DNA of 64,000 nt, taken from the NCBI RefSeq assembly GCF_014303395.1, contig NZ_CP060298.1, positions 2,170,001-2,234,000 on the forward strand, given 5' to 3'. Each line of letters opens with the position of its first letter. Position 1 is the first letter of the stretch. This DNA is from Nakamurella sp. PAMC28650 (GTDB taxonomy: Bacteria > Actinomycetota > Actinomycetes > Mycobacteriales > Nakamurellaceae). Under the pieces are notes generated by a model, which was given only the letters and a program-made list of their open reading frames with translations, was not told where the DNA came from and ran no database searches. This document shows, one piece after another, positions 26,196-34,146 of this stretch. The position numbers were made by a program, and so were the translations under genes.

Positions 26196-27776
26196 ATGTC
26201 CGCGGGCGATGGTGCGATGACGACGAAACGGAATGGCAACGTGACCACTGGAGCAGGCAGCAGGGCCCGCGGCGGGCGCGGCCTCGAACTGGACGGGATG
26301 TCGCTGACGACGGGACAGATCGACGGCGCCGCCCGTGGACGCACACCGATCGGGCTGAGCGAGGTGGGCCTGGCCAGGGCCGCGGCGTCCCAGCAGTTCG
26401 CCGACACCGTCGCCCGCCGCCGCGCCGTCTACGGACGATCGACGGGGGTCGGGGCCAACCGGACGGTCCGGGTCACCGGTGACCAGGCCGCTCACGTCCT
26501 GGCGCTGCTGCGCAGCCACGCCACCTCGGCCGGCGAGGCCAGGTCGGCCGAGCGGGTCCGCGCGATGCTGGTGATCCGTCTGAACCAGCTGGCCACCGGA
26601 GGCAGCGGGGTGGATCCCGGTGTGCTGGACGGGTTGCTCGCCATGATCAACGCCGACGCCCTGCCCGACGTGCGTGAGCTCGGCAGCATCGGAACGGGTG
26701 ACCTGTCGGCCCTGGCCACCACCGCGCTGGCCCTGATGGGGGAGGAGCCGACCACGGCTGCGCTGCCGTCGTCGACGTCCTTCGGGCCCACCGACGGGCT
26801 GGCCTTCATCTCCAGCAACGCGGCCACGCTCGGCGATGCAGCCCTGGCGGTGTCATCCCTGGCCGAGTCCGCCCGGGCCGCTCTGGTGATCGCCGCCCTC
26901 ACCTTCCACGCCGTCGGCGGCAACGCTGAGGCCTACTCCGCCGCCGTGCTGCTGGCGACGCCGTTTCCCGGCGCGGCCGAGGTCTGCGCTGTGCTCCGCG
27001 AGATGGTCGGCTCCGATCCGTCCGGGGTCCGCGTCGACGACACGGGACTGGTCCTCCAGCCCGCCCGGATCCAGGACCCGTTCGGTCTGCGCGCGTTGCC
27101 CCAGGTCCACGGCCCGGTGCTGGACCAGTTGAGCAACGCGACCGCCGTCGTCGATGCGCTGGCGAACGCGCCGACCGAGAACCCGGTGTTCCTCGCCACG
27201 GCCACCGGGTCCGGAGGTGGGCCGGACGGCGGGCTGGTGGCCCACCACGCCGGGTTCCACATGGCCTACCTGCAGATCGCGCTGGACTCGCTGGGCTTGG
27301 CGGTCGCGCAGAGCGCCCAACTCGTGATGGCCAGGATGGCGACCCTGATCGAGCCGGGTCTGAGCTCGCTGCCACCCTTCCTTGGTGACGGGACCGCGGG
27401 CGCGTCGGGTGTGATGGTCTGCGAGTACGTCGCCGCTTCCGCAGCCGGGGCGATCCGGGCCGGTGCCGTGCCGGCCGGCCTGCAGACCGCGACGTTGTCC
27501 CGCGGGGTGGAGGAGGACGCCAGTTTCGCGTCCCTGTCGGCGGTGCAGTGTCTGCACATCGCCGAGCGCTACCGCCAGTTGCTCGCCTGCGAGCTGGTCG
27601 TCGCCGTGCGGGCGAACCGCATGCAGCGCCGGACCCCGGCCGGGCGGATCGCCGAGGCGCTCCGGGTCTGCACGCCCCTACCGGCCGGTCTCGAGGACCG
27701 CAACCTGACGACCGACCTGACGATGGCCGGCGACCTCATCCCGGCCCTGGCGGCCCTGGTCGACGGCGATCGTTGA
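26196..27776 (+). CDS. Histidine/aromatic ammonia-lyase homologue lacking the MIO tripeptide
   Basis: 526 aa of the HAL/PAL fold. Recognisable landmarks: Tyr79 in YGRSTGVG (HAL has YGxNTGFG), QDPFGLRALPQVHG, ENPVF, PFLGDG and SRGVEEDASF (HAL SxGQEDHVS region). The prosthetic-group site is altered: HAL has GS-(V/L)-G-ASG-D-L, whereas residues 163-170 here read GSIGTGDL. The Ala-Ser-Gly that cyclises to MIO is missing and the loop is one residue short. The NGT of the HAL active site is replaced by SSN near 206-208. Classical ammonia elimination is therefore unlikely. MIO-independent homologues that eliminate trimethylamine (ergothionase) exist as far as I recall, and the betaine transporter next door makes that chemistry attractive. 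The exact start is uncertain (ATG at 26217 also possible). Confidence 0.85.
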   Translation: MSAGDGAMTTKRNGNVTTGAGSRARGGRGLELDGMSLTTGQIDGAARGRTPIGLSEVGLARAAASQQFADTVARRRAVYGRSTGVGANRTVRVTGDQAAHVLALLRSHATSAGEARSAERVRAMLVIRLNQLATGGSGVDPGVLDGLLAMINADALPDVRELGSIGTGDLSALATTALALMGEEPTTAALPSSTSFGPTDGLAFISSNAATLGDAALAVSSLAESARAALVIAALTFHAVGGNAEAYSAAVLLATPFPGAAEVCAVLREMVGSDPSGVRVDDTGLVLQPARIQDPFGLRALPQVHGPVLDQLSNATAVVDALANAPTENPVFLATATGSGGGPDGGLVAHHAGFHMAYLQIALDSLGLAVAQSAQLVMARMATLIEPGLSSLPPFLGDGTAGASGVMVCEYVAASAAGAIRAGAVPAGLQTATLSRGVEEDASFASLSAVQCLHIAERYRQLLACELVVAVRANRMQRRTPAGRIAEALRVCTPLPAGLEDRNLTTDLTMAGDLIPALAALVDGDR

Positions 27777-27777
27777 C

Positions 27778-27829
27778 GTCAGGCCATGACGTCAGGCCAT
27801 GTCGTCAGGCCATGTCGTCAGGCCATGTC
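27778..27829. repeat. Tandem repeat, 13 bp unit, four copies
   Basis: GTCAGGCCATGTC-type units begin at 27778, 27791, 27804 and 27817. They fill the short space between the convergent lyase and dioxygenase genes, and the last unit contains the dioxygenase stop codon. Confidence 0.9.
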
Positions 27830-28498
27830 GTCCAGCGGGCGCAGTTCGTCGGCGTAGGACACCGACCGGCGGCGGAGCATTCCACTGTGGCTGACCGTGT
27901 ACTGACCCATCCGCCAGAGCGGCGGTGAGTAGGCGTGGATCGACACGCTGCCGGCGTCGCGGCCGGTCAGCCGGTGGATGTGGTCCGGACCGAAGGCGAA
28001 GACGAGGCCGGCCGGGACGTCGGTGGACATGCTCGGTGCACCGACGGCGAGGTTGTGCTCGGTGAGCGTCCCCTGGGTGACTGCAACGGCCCCCGATGAG
28101 ATGTCGTGGTCGTGCCAGCCGGTGTCGCTGCGGGGGGTCCAGCACAGCAACCACACGTCGACGTGGGTGTCGCGATGGAGCGAGACGTAGTGCCGCTGGT
28201 CATCTGAGAAGGCGACGTGCCCGGCCCAGCGCCCGGGTTCGGCGGCGACCGAGGCGGCCAGTTCGGCGAGCTCGTCCGCCCCGAGGTCGCGTCCCGGAAG
28301 GTTCTCCAGCGTCAGACCGGCCACCCCGTCGGCGCGGCGGGCGCCGGCGACGACGTCGGAGATCGACACAGCGCCGCTGACCGGCCGCCCCTCGGTGGAG
28401 GGCAGGGTGATGATCGTCGCCACCGTGTCCGGCAGATGATCGAGCAGGCGGTCCGGCTGTGCGGGCGGAGCGGTGGCGATGACGGCGGGAACGGTCAT
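27818..28498 (-). CDS. Cysteine dioxygenase family (cupin thiol dioxygenase) protein
   Basis: 226 aa with the cysteine/3-mercaptopropionate dioxygenase cupin. The iron-binding pair is in GWHDHDISSGAVAV (His129, His131) and the third His is in DHIHRLTG (His173 or His175). SIHAYSPPL supplies the tyrosine (Tyr190) near the active site. Such enzymes add O2 to a thiol to give a sulfinate. Its ATG overlaps the amidohydrolase stop by 4 bp, so both are expressed from the promoter near 29.45 kb. In a thiol-betaine breakdown route it could oxidise the sulfur of a thiourocanate-like intermediate; this is inference, and plain cysteine or mercaptopropionate are alternatives. Confidence 0.85.
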   Translation of the reverse strand: MTVPAVIATAPPAQPDRLLDHLPDTVATIITLPSTEGRPVSGAVSISDVVAGARRADGVAGLTLENLPGRDLGADELAELAASVAAEPGRWAGHVAFSDDQRHYVSLHRDTHVDVWLLCWTPRSDTGWHDHDISSGAVAVTQGTLTEHNLAVGAPSMSTDVPAGLVFAFGPDHIHRLTGRDAGSVSIHAYSPPLWRMGQYTVSHSGMLRRRSVSYADELRPLDDMA

Positions 28499-29406
28499 GA
28501 CGGGCCTCCTTCGAGCAGGCGGGTGGGGTTGGCGACGCGGACCGCATGCGTGGCGGCTTCGCCCATGCGGAGGTCGGTCGGGCCGGCGTAGGGCCGGTCG
28601 GTGCCGTTGACGATGACGTCGATCCCGAGCACCCGGATCAGCGCGTCCAGCGCCCTCGTCCCGTACGACGACGTCTCGACGAAGGTCAGCCGGTCGATCG
28701 GTGGCGGGTTTCCACCCCCGCGGATGTGGAAGCGCTCGTGGTGGATCGGGGCCAGTCCGGCGCCCGCGGCGAAGCAGATCCGCAGCGTCGGGAGCAGTGC
28801 CCGGCCGGTGGCCTGCCAGGACCACCAGGCGGCGGTCAGCTGGGAGGTGTAGTCCACGACGGCCGGCCACCAGGCGGGAAACTCCTCGCCGTCCGCGGCC
28901 CGGGCGGACGGACCGGGGTGGACCAGAACGGGCCGGCCGGCCTCCTCGCAGACCCGTAGAACGGGGGCGAGGCGCTCGATGGCGGCCGGGGTCAGCATCG
29001 AGGTCGCCGGCACCTGGAGCCCGACGAATCCGCCGGCGAGCAGGTCGGTCAGGTCGGCGAGGTCCGGCTCGGTGGCGTGGACGGAGGCCCAGGCCCCGAA
29101 CGGCGCCGGCAGGGCCGCCGCTCCCCGGTGCCAGGCATCCAGGAGCGGTCGGGCGACGTCCGGATGGAGCGATTCGATGCCGAGGGGACTCGACAGCGAC
29201 ACCAGGGCCAGCGCCAAATCGCCGTCGAGTTCCCGCCGGGCCCGCAGATCGTGGTCGGCCGGCTGGACGTCGTAGGGCGGCTCGCCGGGGAGGGTCAGCC
29301 GCCACCCGGACAGTCGGGGATCCGTGTCGGAGTTGCGCAGGGCGTCGATCAGCGCGGACGGCCACAGGTGTTGGTGGACGTCGATGACGCCGGAGAGTCT
29401 GGTCAT
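28495..29406 (-). CDS. Amidohydrolase family protein (TIM-barrel, ACMSD-like)
   Basis: 303 aa. The metal-binding HxH is in VIDVHQHLWP (residues 7-16), a second His lies in VLVHPGPS, and the conserved late Asp appears in VIVNGTDRPYAG. This layout fits amidohydrolase_2 proteins, which include decarboxylases (ACMSD type) and lactone or imidazolone-type hydrolases. The substrate is unknown. The stop overlaps the dioxygenase start (ATGA). It reads divergently from the LacI regulator, with the twin operator between them, so its expression is probably under that regulator. Confidence 0.78.
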   Translation of the reverse strand: MTRLSGVIDVHQHLWPSALIDALRNSDTDPRLSGWRLTLPGEPPYDVQPADHDLRARRELDGDLALALVSLSSPLGIESLHPDVARPLLDAWHRGAAALPAPFGAWASVHATEPDLADLTDLLAGGFVGLQVPATSMLTPAAIERLAPVLRVCEEAGRPVLVHPGPSARAADGEEFPAWWPAVVDYTSQLTAAWWSWQATGRALLPTLRICFAAGAGLAPIHHERFHIRGGGNPPPIDRLTFVETSSYGTRALDALIRVLGIDVIVNGTDRPYAGPTDLRMGEAATHAVRVANPTRLLEGGPS

Positions 29407-29435
29407 CGACCCTCCCCAGGTGGTGGACAGATTTC

Positions 29436-29475
29436 GTGAAGCGATTCACTGATGCGATTTAGTGAATCGCTTCAC
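29436..29475. promoter_or_regulatory. Twin LacI-type operators forming a 15-bp inverted repeat
   Basis: The arms GTGAAGCGATTCACT (29436-29450) and AGTGAATCGCTTCAC (29461-29475) are perfect reverse complements separated by 10 bp. Each arm itself contains a near-palindrome with a central CG, TGAAGCGATTCA and TGAATCGCTTCA, the form bound by LacI/GalR regulators. The site centres are 26 bp apart. The pair lies between the divergent amidohydrolase and lacI-type genes, so it most likely serves the adjacent regulator. Confidence 0.85.
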
Positions 29476-29633
29476 CAAGCATGCTGTCAAGCTCGTGGAG
29501 GCAGAAACATTCCGGTCACACGACTGAGATCGACTCGTCATGCCGCCGAATGCCCATCGGGGCAATTGCTGCGGCAGGGGGGCGGCGCCGCGATCTGGAC
29601 CCCGCTGTCGGCTCGACCCGATACCGTTGTCCG

Positions 29634-30668
29634 ATGACCGAGCGCCGTCGCCGGCCGACCCTGAAGGACATCGCGGAGGAGACCGGTCTGTCCCCGGCCG
29701 CCGTGTCCTATGCCCTGCGTGGTCTCCAGGTGCCGGTCCAGACCCAGGACCGGGTCCGCGAAGCCGCCGAGCGTCTCGGTTACCGCGGCGATCCGATCGC
29801 CCGGGCCCTGGCCTCCGGCCGCACCGGGAACGTCGGACTGCTCTGCGGCTCGCTGGAGGACGTCTGGCAGCAGAGCGTCGCGGCGGCCCTCGGCCGTGGA
29901 CTGCTGGCCGCCGGGCGACAGGCGCTCATCGTCGACGCCTCCAACAATCCCGAGCAGGAACGCAGGCTGGCCGCCCAACTGGTGGACCAGCGGGTGGATG
30001 CACTGATCGCGATGCCGATCGACCCACGAGCAGCCCATTGGGCCGGGATCGCCGAGCGCGTGGTGCTGGTGTCGATCGGTGACGGTCTGCCGGGTGCAGC
30101 CACCGCGGCCGAGGTCGTGTTCGACAACGAGGCGGCCGTCGCCGACGCGCTGCGGGAACTGGCCGACGCGGGTCACCGGCGGATCACGGTACTGACGTCG
30201 ATGGCGGCCAGCACCCCAGATCGGCCGGCCGAAGCCGTCGTGCACCGGGTGGCGCCCACCCTCGGGGTGCAGGCCAGGTTGCTGACTGCTCCGCACGACC
30301 TGAGCGGTGCGACCGCCGTGGCACTGCGGATGCTGCGGGTCGCCGATCGTCCGACCGCCGTCCTCTGTCTCTCCGACTCGCTCGCCTACGGCGTGTACGC
30401 GGCGGCCAGGGAGCTCGGCCTCGAGCTCCCTGCCGACCTGTCCGTGATGGGCTTCGACGACCACCCCCTGTCCGGCCTGCTCACTCCGGCACTGTCCAGC
30501 TACCGGTGGCCGGTGGAAGAACTCGTCAGCGCCGTGGTTCAGCGCACCGTCGAGGCCATCGAGACCGGCAGCACCGGTCGTCGCCGGGTCCTGGTCGCCC
30601 AACCGCGTCGTCGCGGCTCGGTTGGTCCGCCCCGCGCGACGGATCCCTCTGCGGGACCGCGGAACTGA
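29634..30668 (+). CDS. LacI-family transcriptional regulator
   Basis: 344 aa. The N-terminal HTH and hinge helix are clear: TLKDIAEETGLSPAAVSYALRG (residues 8-29, shown in part) and VREAAERLGYRGDPIARALASGR. The rest is a periplasmic-binding-like sensor (VDALIAMP, VVFDNEAAVADALRELADAGHRRITVL, VMGFDDHPLSGLLTPALSS), although LacI proteins usually sense sugars. Here the neighbours are a dioxygenase and an amidohydrolase, not sugar genes. The ATG at 29634 is used because the HTH starts only 8 residues later. A matching double operator lies 160 bp upstream. Confidence 0.9.
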   Translation: MTERRRRPTLKDIAEETGLSPAAVSYALRGLQVPVQTQDRVREAAERLGYRGDPIARALASGRTGNVGLLCGSLEDVWQQSVAAALGRGLLAAGRQALIVDASNNPEQERRLAAQLVDQRVDALIAMPIDPRAAHWAGIAERVVLVSIGDGLPGAATAAEVVFDNEAAVADALRELADAGHRRITVLTSMAASTPDRPAEAVVHRVAPTLGVQARLLTAPHDLSGATAVALRMLRVADRPTAVLCLSDSLAYGVYAAARELGLELPADLSVMGFDDHPLSGLLTPALSSYRWPVEELVSAVVQRTVEAIETGSTGRRRVLVAQPRRRGSVGPPRATDPSAGPRN

Positions 30669-30911
30669 CGCCGACGGGGTCCTGGGCTGCGTGCGCGGTT
30701 CGCCGGGTGGGTCGTCGGTGCCCTACACTTGGCCTGCTGGGGTGTCCTCCGGCGTGCCTGTGATGCGGTCCGTCTGGGACGGCGGCAGTGCGAGGCAACC
30801 GAGTAGCGCAGTGCGAACGAGCAGTGCGAACGAATAGCCGCAACCGAGTGGCGCAGTGCAACCGAGTACCGCAGTACGAAGTGATCGCACGACAGATCGA
30901 CGGCAGTTCAG
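30669..30911. other. Intergenic region with degenerate repeats upstream of tRNA-Trp
   Basis: No gene is visible. From about 30785 to 30885 the motifs GCGCAGTGC, AACGAGCAGTGCG and CAACCGAGT recur in degenerate form. A promoter for tRNA-Trp and secE is expected here, but no convincing -35/-10 pair was identified. Confidence 0.5.
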
Positions 30912-30984
30912 AGGGGCGTGGCTCAATTGGTAGAGCAGCGGTCTCCAAAACCGCAGGTTGCAGGTTCAAGTCCTGTCGCCCCTG
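30912..30984 (+). tRNA. tRNA-Trp (CCA)
   Basis: The acceptor AGGGGCG pairs with CGCCCCT. The D-arm is GGCTCAATTGGTAGAGC, the anticodon loop CTCCAAA has CCA at 30945-30947, and the T-arm is GCAGGTTCAAGTCCTGT. The discriminator is G, as expected for tRNA-Trp. It stands immediately before secE, the conserved actinobacterial position. Confidence 0.95.
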
Positions 30985-31060
30985 CACAACAAGCACACCG
31001 GAGTGAGGGTGGGGCCCGAGAGGGTCTGCCCCACGCGAGAGCACGAGACGAGGACCACGA

Positions 31061-31576
31061 GTGAGCGACGAACCCGAGGTGGGCGAAGGCCGCGCCGTGC
31101 CGTCTGCGTCCGACAACCCGGACGATGCCGTGGTGTCCGACTCGACGACGGCGCCGGAATCGGCGCCGGAGTCCGAGGTGGACCTGGTGAAGTCCGAGCG
31201 GGATTCGGGGTCGCTCGACGAGGCGTCCGAGGACGAATCCTCCGGATCCGTCCGCGAGTCGGCCCTCGTCGGTGCCGCAGCCGGGTCTGCCAGGGCCGCC
31301 GCCCGCAGGTCCGGAGCCCGGGCCGGATCCACCCCGGCCAAGGGCACCGCCACCCGGCCACGCGACACCGGCCGTGAGGTCAAGGTCAACGTCTTCGCAC
31401 GGCTCGGTCGGTTCTTGCGCGAGGTCGTGGCGGAGCTGCGCAAGGTCATCTGGCCGGCGCGCAACCAGATGGTCACCTACACCATCGTGGTGATCGTGTT
31501 CGTCGTCTTCATGGTCGCGCTCACCGCGGGCCTTGACGTGTTGTTCGCCAAGGGAGTACTTGCGGTCTTCGGCTGA
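31061..31576 (+). CDS. secE: Preprotein translocase subunit SecE
   Basis: 171 aa. The C-terminal 65 residues are the SecE core: FARLGRFLREVVAELRKVIWPARNQMV followed by the single membrane helix VIVFVVFMVALTAGLDVLF (shown in parts). It stabilises SecY in the translocation channel. The first 105 residues are an acidic, Ser/Glu/Ala-rich tail without predicted fold; actinobacterial SecE proteins often have such an extension. The start is GTG 31061. It precedes nusG by 90 bp, the universal order. Confidence 0.95.
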   Translation: MSDEPEVGEGRAVPSASDNPDDAVVSDSTTAPESAPESEVDLVKSERDSGSLDEASEDESSGSVRESALVGAAAGSARAAARRSGARAGSTPAKGTATRPRDTGREVKVNVFARLGRFLREVVAELRKVIWPARNQMVTYTIVVIVFVVFMVALTAGLDVLFAKGVLAVFG

Positions 31577-31666
31577 GATGTCTCGGCGTCGGCCCCCGCG
31601 GTGACGCCGAGCCACACCCGCCCCGCAGGCGTTCCCCCTTGCAGTTGATGAAAGTCAGATGAGGAA

Positions 31667-32455
31667 GTGACCAGTACCGTGTCGAGCCCTGTCGATTCCA
31701 CCGGTGATGTCGAGGCCGTCGACGATCTGTCGACCCCCGACGTGGCCTCGAGCGACTCTTCGACGGACTCCCCGTCGATCGAGCCCGCTGAGACCGCATC
31801 GGCGGGAGATAGCGCTGCCGACCTGCCCGACATCGACGCCGAACCCGTCGATCCGATCGCCGAGTTGAAGGCCTCGCTCAAGCGGGCGGCCGGCGAGTGG
31901 TACGTCGTGCACTCCTATGCCGGCTACGAGAACAAGGTCAAGACCAACCTCGAGACCCGGATCAAGTCGCTCGACATGGAGGAGTACATCTTCCAGATCG
32001 AGGTTCCGACCGAAGAGGTCACCGAGATCAAGAACGGCCAGCGCAAGCAGGTGCAGCGCAAGGTCTACCCGGGCTACATCCTGGTCCGGATGGACCTGAC
32101 CGACGGTTCGTGGAGCGCGGTGCGGAACACGCCCGGCGTCACCGGCTTCGTCGGCGCCACCGCGCAGCGCCCGTCCCCGCTGTCTCTCGACGACGTCGTG
32201 AAGATCCTGGTCCCGGCGGCGCCCAAGAAGACGGCGGCCGGAGCAGAGGGAACAAGCGGTGGGGGCGTCAGCGTTCGAACCGAGGTGGACTTCACCGTCG
32301 GTGAGTCGGTCACCGTCATGGACGGTCCGTTCGCGACACTGCCGGCGACCATCAACGAGGTCAACGCCGACGGTCAGAAGCTCAAGGTGCTCGTGTCCAT
32401 CTTCGGCCGCGAAACCCCCGTCGAGCTGTCGTTCTCCCAGGTCGCCAAGATCTGA
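31667..32455 (+). CDS. nusG: Transcription termination/antitermination factor NusG
   Basis: 262 aa. An acidic extension of about 75 residues is followed by the NGN domain ([43 protein letters not shown]) and a C-terminal KOW domain ([21 protein letters not shown]). It couples RNA polymerase to Rho and the ribosome. The GTG at 31667 follows GAGGAA. The N-terminal tail resembles that of SecE in composition and is seen in several actinobacterial NusG proteins. Confidence 0.96.
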   Translation: MTSTVSSPVDSTGDVEAVDDLSTPDVASSDSSTDSPSIEPAETASAGDSAADLPDIDAEPVDPIAELKASLKRAAGEWYVVHSYAGYENKVKTNLETRIKSLDMEEYIFQIEVPTEEVTEIKNGQRKQVQRKVYPGYILVRMDLTDGSWSAVRNTPGVTGFVGATAQRPSPLSLDDVVKILVPAAPKKTAAGAEGTSGGGVSVRTEVDFTVGESVTVMDGPFATLPATINEVNADGQKLKVLVSIFGRETPVELSFSQVAKI

Positions 32456-32550
32456 CCAGATTTCGTCGGCCCGCGCCCCCAGGCGTCGACCGGCGATCAC
32501 CCGCAGTACACACCCAGCAGAAACAGACTCAGTAGAAATCAGGACACGAA

Positions 32551-32985
32551 ATGCCTCCCAAGAAGAAGAAACTCGCGGCCGTCATCAAGCTGCAGATCAA
32601 GGCCGGCATGGCCAACCCGGCTCCGCCCGTCGGCCCTGCCCTCGGTCAGCACGGCGTCAACATCATGGAGTTCTGCAAGGCCTACAACGCTGCGACCGAG
32701 TCGCAGCGCGGGGACGTCGTCCCGGTCGAGATCTCCGTGTACGAAGATCGATCGTTCGAGTTCAAGCTCAAGACCCCGCCCGCCGCCCGACTGCTGCTCA
32801 AGGCCGCCGGCGTCGAGAAGGGTTCGGGTACCCCGCACACCACCAAGGTCGCCAGCATCACGGCCGCCCAGGTGCGCGAGATCGCTGCCCTCAAGCAGGT
32901 CGACCTGAACGCGAACGACATCGACGCCGCCGCCAAGATCATCTCCGGCACCGCGCGCTCGATGGGCATCACCATCTCGGGCTGA
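32551..32985 (+). CDS. rplK: Ribosomal protein L11
   Basis: 144 aa, standard length. [26 protein letters not shown] in the N-terminal domain and the C-terminal rRNA-binding domain ([11 protein letters not shown] ending) are clear. It forms the GTPase-associated centre with 23S rRNA and L10. The ATG follows a weak AGGACACG. It is followed by rplA after a 252-bp spacer that contains a tandem repeat, longer than usual for this pair. Confidence 0.97.
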   Translation: MPPKKKKLAAVIKLQIKAGMANPAPPVGPALGQHGVNIMEFCKAYNAATESQRGDVVPVEISVYEDRSFEFKLKTPPAARLLLKAAGVEKGSGTPHTTKVASITAAQVREIAALKQVDLNANDIDAAAKIISGTARSMGITISG

Positions 32986-32997
32986 CCTCCGGCCCCC

Positions 32998-33066
32998 GCT
33001 CCACCGCTTCATACAGCTCCACCGCTTCACCGCGCATACAGCTCCACCGCTTCACCGCGCATACAG
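32998..33066. repeat. Tandem repeat, 25 bp unit, about 2.5 copies
   Basis: Full units begin at 33010 and 33035, with a partial third at 33060 and a partial one before the first. The unit contains CATACAG and CTCCACCGCTTCACC. The array lies within the rplK-rplA spacer, inside what is normally one transcript. Confidence 0.88.
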
Positions 33067-33237
33067 ATCTTCCAGGCGCAGAGGAAAGTGCCCGTTCAGG
33101 GCCCGATTCCACCGATCTTGGACAGTCCGGTATGCGCAAGGCAGTTCGGTATGTGCAAGTAGCCAGACCAGTGGGAGGGCCGGACGCCGGCCCGCAGACC
33201 ACGAACTCCCTGAACACCAGAGATCCAGGAGAAGGAA

Positions 33238-33951
33238 ATGAAGCGTTCGAAGGCTTACAAGGCCGCATCAGCACTCGTCGACCGGGAGGGCATGTACAGC
33301 CCCCTCGAAGCGGCAGCGTTGGCTCAGAAGACGTCCGCCACCAAGATGGACAGCACTGTGGAGGTCGCCCTCCTGCTGGGTGTCGACCCCCGCAAGGCTG
33401 ACCAGATGGTGCGTGGCACCGTGAACCTGCCCCACGGCACCGGCAAGACCGCGCGCGTGGTCGTCTTCGCCGTCGGCGAGAAGGCCGCCGAGGCCGAGGC
33501 CGCCGGAGCCGACGTCGTCGGCAGCGACGACCTGATCGCCCGCATCCAGGGCGGCTGGACCGATTTCGATGCGGCGATCGCGACCCCGGACCAGATGGCC
33601 AAGGTCGGTCGCATCGCCCGTGTTCTCGGACCGCGTGGTCTGATGCCGAACCCGAAGACCGGGACCGTCACGGCCGACGTCGCCAAGGCCGTCACCGAGA
33701 TCAAGGGCGGAAAGATCAACTTCCGCGTCGACAAGGCGGCCAACCTCCACCTGGTGATCGGCAAGGTCTCGTTCCCGACCGAGAAACTGGTCGAGAACTA
33801 CGCCGCAGCGCTCGACGAGGTCCTGCGCTCCAAGCCTTCTGCGGCCAAGGGCAAATACCTGAAGAAGATCTTCTTCTCCACCACGATGGGCCCTGGTATC
33901 CCGGTCGACCCGGCCAAGACCCGCAACCTGCTGGAGACCGACGAGGCCTGA
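33238..33951 (+). CDS. rplA: Ribosomal protein L1
   Basis: 237 aa, the usual length. Motifs: [41 protein letters not shown], and the C-terminal block [20 protein letters not shown]1 binds the 23S rRNA stalk and, in many bacteria, its own mRNA leader. GAGAAGGAAATG gives a strong Shine-Dalgarno close to the ATG. Confidence 0.97.
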   Translation: MKRSKAYKAASALVDREGMYSPLEAAALAQKTSATKMDSTVEVALLLGVDPRKADQMVRGTVNLPHGTGKTARVVVFAVGEKAAEAEAAGADVVGSDDLIARIQGGWTDFDAAIATPDQMAKVGRIARVLGPRGLMPNPKTGTVTADVAKAVTEIKGGKINFRVDKAANLHLVIGKVSFPTEKLVENYAAALDEVLRSKPSAAKGKYLKKIFFSTTMGPGIPVDPAKTRNLLETDEA

Positions 33952-34003
33952 ACGATCGCGGGTGCTGGGGCACCCTGATCGCCATCAGTTGATCGTGCAG
34001 TTT

Positions 34004-34033
34004 GAGACCCCTGGCCTTCCGGCCGGGGGCCTC
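34004..34033 (+). terminator. Hairpin after rplA
   Basis: GAGACCCCTGGCC and GGCCGGGGGCCTC pair around the loop TTCC with one mismatch and one G-T. Only a short T-poor tail (GTTGCAT) follows, as is common for GC-rich terminators. It lies 50 bp after the rplA stop. Confidence 0.6.
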
Positions 34034-34146
34034 GTTGCATGTCCGGGTAGGTGCAGTAGGTGTGGTCCGCCAGAGGGCCCGCGGCCCCATCGGCAGGATG
34101 GCATCTTGGAGAAGTAAGCGGTGGGGTGGCAGCGAAAGGGTGGGCA

